Of a DNA stretch of 64,000 nt, positions 50,676 through 62,400 are shown piece after piece. The notes under the pieces were generated by a model that worked only from the letters and a program-made list of their open reading frames with translations, was not told the DNA's origin and did not search any database. The stretch's first letter is position 1. Each line of letters starts with the position of its first letter. The translations under genes and the position numbers were made by a program. This stretch comes from Closterium sp. NIES-65 (Eukaryota > Streptophyta > Zygnematophyceae > Desmidiales > Closteriaceae): positions 248,001-312,000 of the forward strand of contig CANXME010000105.1 of NCBI GenBank assembly GCA_948144175.1, given 5' to 3'.

Positions 50676-53600
50676 TCAAGGGGTGAGCAAGTGAGGCAAG
50701 GTAGGCACAAGACCCAGCGCAGTATAGAAGCGCTGATGATCACAAGGCGCAAGTGCCTTGGTGAAGATATCAGTAGTGTTGGCCTCAGAGGCCACGTACG
50801 CAAGGCGCAGCTGACCACGCTGCTGTAGCTCACGAGCAAGGAAGTAGCGGAGAGCAATGTGCTTCGTTCTGTGCTCCAGTCTCTGCTCACGACACAAGGC
50901 CAGCATGGCCTTGTTGTCTACGTACAACACTGGAGGAGAACGAGGCGGCTCTCCGAGGTCAGTCAGCAGGTAGGTGAGCCAGCGAAGCTCCTGTGCAGCC
51001 TTGGCCCCGGCGTAGATCTCAGCCTCACAACTGGAGCCGAGAACAGAAGACGGGCGAGTAGCCCGCCACGAAACAGAGCCGGAACCAAGGCTGAAGGTGT
51101 AACCCTGTGACGACCGCTGCGTAGCCTGGTCGTTAGCCCAAGAAGCGTCTTCGTGCCCAGTGAGGACCACTGGACTCTGCCCTCCAAGCACAAGCCCCAT
51201 GCCCGACGTACTGCACAAGTAGCGCAACACCCTCTTCGCTGCAGCCATGTGCTCCGGTCTGTGTCTCCCAGGAGCAACATAGCGTGCGAGAATGCTAAGA
51301 GGGTATACAAGGTCAGGTCGTGTGCAGGTCATCAAGTACATGAGGCAACCAACAAGCTCTGGGTACGGGCCACTCGACTCTACGGACTCATCCGAAGGCA
51401 GATCTGGGAGCGAGTGGCAAGTAGGCAGAGGAGTGGCCTGAGGCGAGGAGTACGTGAAGCCGAAGCGCTGAAGGACCTGCTGCACCATGTGTGACTAAGT
51501 CAGGGTAATGGTGCGGCGTGCTCTGTCCCGGGTGATCTGCAAGCCAAGGTAACTGCGCAGTTCACCCTGGTCTGTGCACATGTGTCTCCTCTGCAGCTCG
51601 GACTTCACGTGGGCGAGTCCAGCAGTGTCAGCTGTGGCAAAGACCAAGTCGTCGACGTACACGAGGATGTAGAACGGCGGCAAAGAAGTGTCGGTGCGTA
51701 GAAACAGCGACGGGTCGGCAGTAGAGGGAGCAAACCCAAGAGCCGCAAGTGTAGTCCTCAGTGTGTCGTGCCACTCACGCGGTGCCTGGCGGAGACCGTA
51801 GACTGGCCGCGGGAGGCTCCACTGGGTGCCAAGAGGAAAAGACCCAGTGAAGTCAGGTGGGCGACGCAGCCAGATCTCCTCGTGAAGGCTGCCCTGCAAG
51901 AAAGTAGTGCTGAAGTCAAGATAGTGCAGCTCGTAGTCGCGGTGAGCAGCTATGTGCAGCAGTACCCGAAGAGTGGTCATCTTCGGGGTGGGAGAGAAGG
52001 TCTGAAAGTAGTCAACTCCCTGCCGCTGACTGAAGCCACGAGCCACGTAACGCGCCTTGAAGACAGGCGGAGAACCCGGCGGCCGCTTCACCCTGAAAAT
52101 CCACATGCCACTGACGATGTTCGCCCCAGGCGGGGGAACCTCGTCAACGTAGGTGCCTGTGGACTTCCAGGAAGCCATCTTTGTGTCCATAGCTGCCTGC
52201 CACTGAGAGGAGTACGGACCCTCTATCGCCTCCGCGTAAGAGCGCGGAGTCGGGATGTCTAGTGCATCCGGGTCTCCCTCAGGGGTGAGCAGTACGGACA
52301 CGAGATGAGGTGAAGCAGCAGCTAAACACAGGAACTCCTCCTGCCTGTCCTCAAGGACGTCCGTGCCAAGGGCACTCTCACCCCCGACGGACGGAGGACA
52401 GACAGACTCAGACTCAGCAACAAGACTAGCAGCGTAGTCTAGACGACAGCGAGCAGCGAAGTCGACGAGCTCAGCAACTAGGGCAGACGCAGCAGTGGAC
52501 TCAAAGGAAGGGTCGGTGACGACAGTAGCAAGGAGACGCGTGACAGTAGGACTGACAGCACGAAGAGAGTCCGACTCTAGGTGGGCAAGAGCAGGAAGCG
52601 AGGACTCAGGAGGAGAAGGCAAAGGGGCACGCAGAGGAGCAGTGGACGGACGTAGAGACATCCGGTGCATGCCAAGGACAGGAGGAGGACGCTGACGCGA
52701 ACCACGACCACTAGTGCGAGCAGGACGGACAAGCGACGCAGCACGAGACGCAGGCTCACGACGCTCAGCAAGACCTCCAGTAGGACCAGTGTAGGGAGAA
52801 GGAGCAGGCAGTGGGGAGGCCGGCTGTAACTGTAACTGTGACGGGATAGAAGGCGGGAGACCAAGAACCTGCTGAAGGAGCGGAACGAAGTACGGCCGAG
52901 GCCGCGCGGCGACTCCAGACACAACAGGGACAGCACCAATATCCCCAGCGGCAGCACCAGCGCCAGCAGCACCTCCAGCTCCACTACCTCCAGCAGCACC
53001 AGTAGCACCCCCAGCAGGACCTCCTCCAGGACCGACAGCTGTAGCCTCAGCGCCAACACCCTCAGCAGCTCCAGCTCCAGTCGTACCCGCAGGCCCAGCA
53101 GCTCCAGGAATCCCAGTACGAGCACCTCCGGGACCCGCGGCACCAGTACCCTCAGCAGCCGAAGAACCTCCAGCTCCAGCAGCACGCCTCCAGCGCCGGG
53201 CAAACCACTCGCGCAGCTCCTGTGGAGAGAGTGGCTCCCGCCGAGACGAAGCACCCGGAGAACCTCCAGGCCCAGCACCGCGAGACGGAGTACCCCGAGG
53301 CTCAACACCCCCAAGCGTAGCACCCCCAGGCCCAGCACCCCCAGGCTCAGCACCCTCAGTGGTAGCACCCCCAGGCTCAGCACCCTCAGGCTCAGCACTC
53401 CCAGTAGTAGCACCCGCAGGCTAAGGACCCCCAGGCGTAGCACCCACACGCTCAACACCACGAGAGTCAGCACCCCCAGGCTCAGCACCCTCAGCAGCAC
53501 CAGAGTCACCAGTAGCCTCGACAGGTTCGACTGCGTCTACCTGGGACACACCTGAAAGGGCAGGACCCTGAGGGGGGAGGGGGTCTACCGGGGGGGGACC

Positions 53601-55504
53601 TGGCACAAGGAAGAGCGGTGGCGGGGGGAGGGACGGAGTGCGGTAGGGGAAGAGGCGGTAGTAGGGGACCAACTCGTCAAACGTGACGTCCTGGGAGGAC
53701 AGAACACGCCGAGAGGTGGGGTGGTAGAACTGCCACCCTGGCGCGTAAGGGGGGAAGCCATAGAAGACGCAAGGAGCAGCACGAGGGGACAGCTTGTCCG
53801 CAGACAAGTCGCGGACAAACGCCCGAGATCCCCAGACACGGAACGCAGACGCATCGCCAACCTTCCCCGTCCACAGCAAAGCTGGGGAGGTCTCCGGCAT
53901 GGAGACCCTGGGGTGAAGGTTGATCTGATGAGCCGCGTACCGAACCGCAAACGGCCACAGAAAATGGGGGGCAGCCGCATGCATCATGGACGTACGGGCG
54001 ACGTCCATGACCATGCCAATGCGGCGCTCAGCAATCCCATTTTGCTGTGGAGAGTCCGGAAGCGTGAAGGTCTGGCGGATGCCTCGCGCATGACAGTAGG
54101 CTCGCAGAAGGCCAGAGGAGAACTCTCCGCCTCTGTCAGAGTGCAGACGTAGAACAGGAAAGTCCAAGCCGAAGTTCTGCCTGAGCTGGAGACGAGCTGC
54201 GCGGATCCAGTCGATCAACACCGTACTGACATCACCCTTGCTGCGCAAGGGGAAGACTGTGGTGTAACGTGAGTAGTCCTCAACCACCACCAGGAATTAG
54301 CGCTCGTGACCCTGTCCACGGACGTGGGCCGGGCCCCACACGTCCATGTGAAGCGTCTGCAGCGGGGCCTCTGTCGGAGGAAACTGGGAGGAGTGAGGGG
54401 CAGCCCGCTTGCGCCCCTCGACACAGGGGACGCAGGTAGGGCCAGGCCCCGGAGGAAGGGGAGGGAGGGACCGGGGAAGACCAGAGACAAGGACACGGGA
54501 GGCCATGCCTCGGAGACGAAGCAGGGAGGGGTGACCAAGGCGGTGGTGCCAGAGGAGAGTCTCGTGAGACAGGAGGCGACACGAGCAGGGGGCAGACTCA
54601 GGACCAGACCTGGACGCTGCAGCAAACACCTGACCCGACGCAGCTACCTGACCAGACGCAGTGACTGGAGGAGACGCAGTGGTCAGTGTGTACAGGCTCG
54701 ACCCCGGCCGACGTGTAAACGTGGCCAGGTGTCGGCCTGTCCGAGCGTCCGTGCAGTGGGTCACCCGCTGACTCGCAGGAGTGAACTGGTGAGCCCCCGC
54801 ATCCTGTAGGTCAGCACCGGTCACCAAGTTCGTAGAGAACGAGGAAAGGTAAAGACCAGACAGGGTGCCAGAGGGGGCAGCCGCACACGGGAGGACAGTG
54901 GAGAAGTGAGCAAGGACAGGACCCCGAGAGGGGTCTGCCAGAGAGACTGCAACTTGCCGGCCAAGCGGCGTGAGTGTGGTGCAGTCTCGAAAGAAGGAGC
55001 GAGAAGCCCCCGAGTCAAGGGTGAAGGTGTGGGAGGCCGAAGCCGACGCAGTACCTGCGAGAGCAGACTCACCAGCACCTGAGGGAGCAGACGCACGAGC
55101 ACCTAGAGCAGCAGCCTCGCTAGCACCTAGAGCAGCAGCCTCACCAGTACCTAGAGCAGCAGTCTCATTGCCCGGGTCGGGTGGAAAACACCGGTAACAG
55201 TCACCCTCATCACTAATAGTCACAGCATACATGGCAGCAAGAATAGCATCAAAGTCAAGGTCAAAGACAGCTACTCCCGCCCTAAAAAGCTCACCCAAGC
55301 GGGGGATCTCAGTGGCCTCAGAGAACTGGTGACGCCAAGCGTCCGTCAGGCGGCCAAAGCAGCGTGGGTGGAGTGCGCACCCCCGCACTGCTCACCCGCG
55401 CGGTCGCCGGTGCGCAGGACGTAGGTGCACGGACCAGTACCCCCACCCGCTGGCGTGCAGCGTACCACTCACAGAGCTGCTGAGGGTGGGGGATATCACG
55501 AGTG

Positions 55505-55539
<35 letters not shown>

Positions 55540-56573
55540 CTGACCACTACCGGAGCCGACCCTCTGCGCAGCGCCACCCCGACCAGCTCCACCTCCTCCG
55601 CCGCCGCCTCCTCCACCGCCGCCACCTCCGCCACCTCCGTTCCCACCGCCACCGCCGCCGCCGCCTCCGCCTCCACTGTCGCCACCGACACCTCCACCCC
55701 CGCCACCACTCCCACCACCACCCCCACCCCCTCCACTGCCTCTACCGCCACCTCCGCCACCCCGGCCAGCCCCTCCAGCACCCTTGCCCCCCTTGCCCTT
55801 GTCGGTGCGGCGTCTCCCGCTCGGGGCAGACGCAGCGCCGACCGACTCGAAACCAACGAGGTCGGCCGCAGCAGCAGAGGCAACAGAGGGCAAAAGGGGG
55901 GAGGGGGAACACCCCTCAAAGACGGGGGTGCGAGGGTCACCACGAGAGGCTCCTACAGCGACTATGCTCTTCTCTGCTGCTAGGAGGGCCTTCTCAAGGA
56001 GGTCAACGGTGAGAGTGGTGGGGCAAACTGAGAGGAAGTGGTCCCTGACTACGCGAAGGGAGTCAGGGAGCCGGGTGACTATGTAGTAGAGGGTGATGTA
56101 CATGGGGGGGGTTTCTTGGCGCAGAACTCAGCAAGAAGCGCAGCGCGGTAGCGAGTGTCACTAGTGCGGAGGTGCGTAATGAGGTCAGCGACTGTGGGAA
56201 AGGCAGCAAGGTCAGGGAAGAGGTACGATAGCATGAGGTGGCTCAATGCAGCAGTGGCAGGGGAGGAGTAGCGCGCAACTACAGCGTCGTACAAGGTCTG
56301 AGCACTCTTGTACTGGCTAAAGTGCGCACGCTCAGAGGTAGGCAGGTGGCGACGCACAGAAAGACGTGCAGCAGCATCGCGTGTGGCCCACTGTGAGCGA
56401 ACAGTGGCGTCGGCATCAGCAGCAGGGGCAGGAGAGGCACCAGAGGTGAGGTCAAAGAGGGAGAGACCGTCGGCCCTATCGCACTGTAGGAAAAGCTGCA
56501 GGTCATCTATCCAGACGCCAAAGTCAATGGCCCGACCCTCAGCGTCAAAAGCGAGGACACTAGGGGTAGCCAT
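50676..56573 (-). pseudogene. Copia C gag-pol, disrupted
   Basis: Starts MATPSVLAFDAEGR at 56573. A frameshift lies in the poly-G at about 56103-56110 and at least one more in the 55330-55460 region after the Gly-rich and CAG-repeat stretch. Nonsense codons are at about 54297 (integrase, HER-stop-FLVVV), about 53421 (Gly/Ala/Pro linker) and about 51492 (TLT-stop-SHMVQQ, RT end). RT motif A Asp and YVDD are retained. A CAG/CTG run encodes poly-Gln near 55510-55540. Confidence 0.93.
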
Positions 56574-56639
56574 GACAGCAGTAGACTAGCAGCGTGAACA
56601 GTAGGGTAAGGGCAGTGCAGTGACAGAGGCGCTGCTCTT

Positions 56640-57730
56640 ACCGGACAGGGCGGCTCGGGTGGCTCGGCGGCTCGGCGGCTCGGCAACTCGGCGGCTCGGC
56701 AACTCGGCGGCTCGGGCGGCTCGGGCGGTTCGGCGGCTCGGCAACTCGGCGGCTCGGGCGGCTCGGGCGGCTCGGCGGTACGGCGGCTCGGCAGCAACTG
56801 CGGCTCGACGACTCGGCGGCTCGGGGGGCTCGGGCGGCTCGGCGGTACAGCGGCTCGGCAGCAACTGCAGCTCGGCGGCTCGGCGACCCGGCGGCCCGGG
56901 CGGCTCGGGTGGATCGGGCGGCTCGGCAGCAACTGCAGCTCGGCGGCTCGGCGACCCGGCGGCTCGGGCGGCTCGGGTGGATCGGGCGGCTCGGCAGCAG
57001 CTCGGCGGCGCAGGTGGCTCGGTGGTGACGGTGGGGCCGCGTGGGGACGGCGGCGGGGCCGGGTGGAGCGGCGGCGGGGCCGGGTGGAGCGGCGTCGGGG
57101 CCGGGTGGAGCGGCGGCGGAGCCGGGCGGAGCGGCGTCGGGGCCGGGTGGAGCGGCGTCGGGGCCGGGTGGAGTGGCGTCGGGGCCGGGTGGAGCGGCAG
57201 CGAGGCCGGGTGGAGCGGCGTCGGGGCCGGGTGGAGCGGCGTCGGGGCCAGTAGAGGCGGCGCCGGGGCCGGGAAGGGCAGCTCCGGGGCCGCAGGGGTA
57301 GGCGACGGGGCCAGCAGAGGCGGCGCCGAGGCAGGGAAGGGCGGCGCCGGGGACGCAGGGGCAGGCGACGGGGCCAGCAGAGGCGGCGCCGAGGCAGGGA
57401 AGGGCGGCGCCGGGGCCGCAGGGGTAGGTGACGGGGCCGCAGGGGTAGGCGACGGGGCCGCTAGGGCGTCTAGGAGGGGGGGGTCGCGATGGCGGCGCGA
57501 CGCGACCGAGCCGCGAGGGCCGCGGATTGGGGCCGCGAGGGCGGCGTGACGCGGCCGCTAGGGCGGCGCGACGTGAAGGGGCCGCGAGGGCGACGCGACG
57601 GGGCCGCAAGCGCGACGCGACAGGGTCGAAAGGGCGGCTCGACGGGGCCGTGAGAGGGGAGCGCGACTCCGGCAGTGTAGAGCGCGCTCCGGGCAGGAAA
57701 AAAAAAGGTGGTGGGCCCTAGGAACAGTTC
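56640..57730 (-). repeat. GC-rich leader minisatellites of copia C
   Basis: GGCTCGGCGGCTCGG words at 56640-57000, a 21-bp GTGGAGCGGCGTCGGGGCCGG unit at about 57050-57250, then ~60-bp units with GGGGCCAGCAGAGGCGGCGC at 57300-57420. It lies between the primer site and gag. Confidence 0.8.
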
Positions 57731-57886
57731 CCACAGGGGAACCTGCTCGATACCATGAGGAACTGAACGAGAATGAAAATGACTAAATGAAAGTTGGGTA
57801 CAAGTGCAAACCCTAGAAATCTGTACCCCATATGTGTTACCCCACTATAGCCTACAGTAAGTATGTCATATAAATCTGACACGACT

Positions 57887-58612
57887 GACACGTGTATGAC
57901 GTCTCCTGACGGTGCAATGAAAAGAAGTTTGGCTTATGGGTAGCTGTGCCCTTGCTTGCTTGCACTATTGGTTGTGCCTGATCATCCGATGGTTTTGGGT
58001 TCCTCCTTGTACCCCTTATTGTCTACTCCAAGTTCTTGAATTCATTCGTGGCATCACAGTGACATTTATGGATAACTCCAACAGGTAACCCGTAGGGCGG
58101 GTCGCGTCATTGGCAGCGATTTCAAGGGTAACGGGTGTTGATCACAGTTGCAGTCTACATATGTACTTCGCTAGGCGCCAACGATACGTCTCCTGGTGAA
58201 GTTCTAGCAGCGCCGTATGTTGATCGCCTGCTGTTCGCGTTCTACATGATCTAATTTAAATCTCTGGCTGAAACAGCCTACTAGTTGACTTGCTCGTTTT
58301 CTGGTTCTGGTTTGAGCGGTCCTTTGCAACAAAGTTATTATGTGTGTATACATATGCTTGCGCAATGCACATGTTTATGTGCCCTTGCACGGTTCTTGTG
58401 CATGTGTGCGCATGTTTATGCATGTGCACATGCCTTTGTGGATGTATGTATGCTTGTGGATGAATGCATTGGCATATATGGTATGTGCAAACTAAGCCAT
58501 GCTTGTTGAATATAGTATTGGTAGTTTTTGTCTTGAGTGCTTGAAGAGGAGGGTTTGTCCACTCTGATTGTACATTATGCCCAGTGTGTGTTTTGATTCC
58601 TTAGGTATTGTT
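57887..58612. other. Intergenic spacer right of copia C
   Basis: AT-richer unique sequence with alternating TG/CA-rich DNA near 58340-58450 (ATGTGCATGTGTGCGCATG type). No gene was recognised. Confidence 0.5.
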
Positions 58613-58935
58613 TGTCTGAATCCCAGCCACTAACTTGTGGGATAAAATGGCTTGATTGTGTAACGGGTGAGTGCGCCCATAACCCCCGAAGCCAACGTGC
58701 ATGTAACCCTTCCTTAGGATCATTCGGGAATCTCAAGTGCACCTCTGACACCCCCCCGCACTGTGATGCCCGAAGTGCAAACATGTCTGAAACCTTTGCT
58801 TTGATACCATGTCAGAATCCTAGCCACTAACCACTGGACTTGTTTGTGTAGTGGGTGAGTGCGCCCATAAATCAACGTGCCTGTAACCATTCCCAAGGAT
58901 CAATCAGGAATCTCAAGTGCACCTCTGATCTGACA
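58613..58935 (-). mobile_element. TRIM-like miniature LTR element (about 323 bp)
   Basis: Two direct repeats, 58613-58750 and 58810-58935, begin TGTCxGAATCC and end TGACA. Only 59 bases separate them. On the minus strand those 59 bases start with TGGTATCAAAGCAAAGG, a tRNA-Met-type primer site directly after the LTR, and end in GGGGGGG, a polypurine tract directly before the other LTR. Flanks TTGTT and GTGTT match at four of five bases. No coding capacity. Confidence 0.75.
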
Positions 58936-59422
58936 GTGTTGATTTAAAAGTTGCCGGGTACCGACTCTACCATTTGTTATTACTGATATCTCACTGATCG
59001 TGCGAATGCTGCACAACAATGCACGCAAATGCTGTTTGAGATATGTATTAGTGGAGGCTTGTTTCCAGTGCACTTGTTGAGAAAATATGCTGGTACAATG
59101 AGTGACAAGCAACTAATCCTCGATATTGGCTGGTCTGTGAACTTGGAAACCTTGGGAAATCGTATGCTTCTCGAAAATCGGGATGGCACTGGGCTGTTGG
59201 TCTGTCAGCTACTCTCAGCGTCAGCGTGAAGCTTCATTGTTTTTCTTTCATCATTGAACGCATTGTTCGTCACATTCAGGTGATTCTGTGTCATCATTTG
59301 TGTCTGACCATTCTAAATCCCAAGTCGAGATTGTCCGGGTTATGAAGCAGCTTAGAGTGGTACTTGTAGACTTGATCGATATGACCAGTTATGTACTCAG
59401 GAATTTGAGGTAGCTTTCGGCG
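58936..59422. other. 5' flank of the SRS2-like gene
   Basis: Unique sequence, presumably promoter and 5' UTR. No core element can be fixed. Confidence 0.35.
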
Positions 59423-62400
59423 ATGGATGGATTTGGTCATGATCGATCGAAGGAGAGATGCTCTGCGGGAAGATGGCCGATGCGTCCGTGTAATGCGGGA
59501 CGACAGCCAGTTGCGGACAGGAGTAGGGAGCAGGATGGACGACAAGAGGACCAGAGAAGTAGTAGATTCTGCAATCTCGTAACGACCCGAAATCCGTCCG
59601 ACGGGTGCCTAGAGACTCCATCCCCTCGCAATAATTATAATCATGATTATCCGTTACGGGACGACGGAACCAAGCAGGAGGACGAGAAACGTTTCTCCTT
59701 ACCGCACGGATTTTTTTCGCTTCCACTACGCGACGCGATTCCTAGCGGTTTCGACGCGAATCCCAGCAGTTTCCGTGGAAATTCCTCGCTTCCGCTACGC
59801 GACGCGACTCCCAGCGGTTTCGACGGCGCCGAACGCGGAAACGTCCGTCCAGATTGTCGCCGTGTCTCACGCGAGTCGGAGGAGCCGCGTCGCCCAAATA
59901 GTCCTTTCGGCGCTTCGGATGCATCCTCTCGCTCATTGCGCTACGTCGATGATGGATTCTGTGCTTCGCCGATCTGTGTAGACATTGCTACGAGGACTGA
60001 CGGCCGAATCCATAGCAGCACGCATCAGAATCCCCAGCAGCAGCACAAGCAGCAGCAGCAGCAGCAGCAGAGCCAGAAGAGACGGCTAGGAGCTTTCAAA
60101 AGAGGACGCGTCTCGCTTCAGATGCTCGACACGTGGCTTGCTGAGCCTGAATCTCCGCCGTTGAAGCAGGCTCGTTCCGCGTCCCCTTCCCCCACCATCC
60201 GCTCCCCGTGTGGGTCACCTGGCAAAACGCCCGGAGCTCTGAAATCGCCAGGAGACCTAAAGTCGTTTGACGATTTGAAATCCGTCGAAAATGTCGGATT
60301 GAATGCTGCTGACGCTTCAGGAACAGATGGTGGGATGCAATGCGGATTCAGGTCGCATGGAGGTACTCATTTGCCAAGAAACGCCGATTCTATGAGCAGT
60401 AATCTTGATAAGCCAAAGTCTGAAGATGCTACTACTGCTGCTGGAGGAATCCTGCTCCCTGGAGAGGCGTCGGAGTATGTTGATGAGTCAGCACGAACGG
60501 ATAAGGTTGATGCTGCTGACTCATCAGAAGCAGACGAGATCGATGCTGAATGGATGGAGGCAGCGGAGCAAGCGTTAGCTGCAGCAGAAGCTGCTGCGAG
60601 CGCTGCTGGTGCTGCTGCTGGCCACACTGCTGTCACTGGTGGGAATGAAGGTGTTTCTGCTTCTGCTGGTGTGTTTGCTGCTCCTTCCGTTGTGGCTGCT
60701 GTGAGTTGTGCTGCCGTATTTGTGGGCGCTGCGAAATTGCAGCAAGGAAGGGAGGATGGAGAAGGGACGAGCAGAGAAGCCATGCCTCCTCCTCCCATCG
60801 TTCCACTCCCTAAGTCCATGCCACCTCCCAACAGCGCATCTCCCAGACGTCCATTCAGCAAGTCTAACACGTCAGCAGCCGAACCGTTTCCAGCCACGTC
60901 AGCACACGGAGCTGACATGTCATCGCATAAACACGACATGTCATCAGCACATGGCATGTCCCCGCATACTCCTGCGGTGCCTGCCTTTGGTCCGATCACA
61001 TCACGCCACATGTCACCAGTGACCCCTCCATCGATGTACGTTCCATCACCAACCACTACCATCCAGCACATGCCGCCTGCCCCTTCACACCGCCACTTTG
61101 CCCCATCAGTTGCCCCCAGATTCACCACTCCTGTGAGTGACAGTACACCTACACATGCATTACATGCAGCAGCCCCTCCAGAGCAGGAATGTCTCAGGCA
61201 AGCTGGGATACCGCAGAAGCACGTAGCCACACGTTCTCCTCAACGAGAACAGGCAACAACTGCTGTTGGTCTTCAGCGTTCCACACCAGCCACACCAACC
61301 CCTATTCGCCCCTTTCCTCCCAACGTGGCACCTGCATCCTCGGTACAAGCAGCTCCAGTACCAGCCGGATCAGCGGCAGCAAGTTCAGTGTGCGGTTCAT
61401 ATACAAGTGGAGGTTACGTTGCAGGAAGTAGAGGCTTGTTGGATGCCAGAAGCGCATGCCCTGATGCTTCTGCTGCCGGCATCTCTTTGGAGGGGCAGGG
61501 TGCTTGGGCCTTGAGGCGGCATCTGGGCTCTGACTTAGGCCCAGGATGCCGTCTGTTTGAAACACCTGAAAAAGAACCTGGGGGGAGTTGGGCGTACAGC
61601 ACGAGCAGAGCAGAGATTGCGGCAGGTGATGATGGGGAGGGGCAAGTAGGGAATTGCACAGGGATATGTCCAAGCGTGCAACCAGTGCAGGCGGAAGGCA
61701 TGGCAGAGGTGGCAGCAGCAGCAGCATTGGCAGCACCAGAAGAGGCAACAGCGGCAGCAGAAACAACAGCAGCTAGAGAGGCGGCAACAGAAGCAGCTGC
61801 AACAGAATCTGCACTGGGTTCTCTAGGGTGGAGAGTGGTGAAGCCAAGGCTTGACTCGGATGGGCGCACTGGGGTGGGAGAAACGAGCATGCGGGAATAT
61901 GGTGAGGCAATGGGGCATGTGAAAGTAGGTAGCGAGTGGGGTGAAGGGAAGGGATGTCTAGATAGAGATTCTGAAGACGTAGGAGGAGGCGAGGGTGGAG
62001 GAGCAGCAGGCAATGTGGTAGTTGCAGAAGCAGGAGCAGCAGAAGAAGTTGGAGATGCAGGAAAAGTAGCTGCAGAAGTGGAAGAAACAGAAGCTGCACC
62101 AGCAGCAATAGCAGCAAGAGAAGTGGAGGCAGTGGCACAAGTTGTAGCAGAAGTAGCAGAAGCAGGAGCGTGTGTAAGCAAGGAGGAGCCTTACTTGGCG
62201 CGGTTGAATGCAGAGCAGAGGGCAGCAGCAGCAGCAGATGTGGACCGACCACTGCTGGTGCTCGCAGGACCAGGAAGCGGCAAGGTTAGTCCTGTGTGGT
62301 GTGGTATGGTGTGGTTTGGCGTGGTGTGGTGTGGTGTAGTATGGTGCAGTGTGGCCCTGCAGCAGCAGCAGATGTGGACCGACCACTCCTGGTGCTCGCA

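Larger units (their letters stand above)
50343..57881 (-). mobile_element. Ty1/copia retrotransposon C, degenerate
   Basis: 126-bp LTRs (50343-50468 and 57756-57881) differ at about four positions. Target duplication is CGACT (50338-50342 and 57882-57886). The primer site is TGGTATCGAGCAGG. The coding region is close to copia A throughout. Its LTR divergence lies between that of A and B. Confidence 0.96.
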
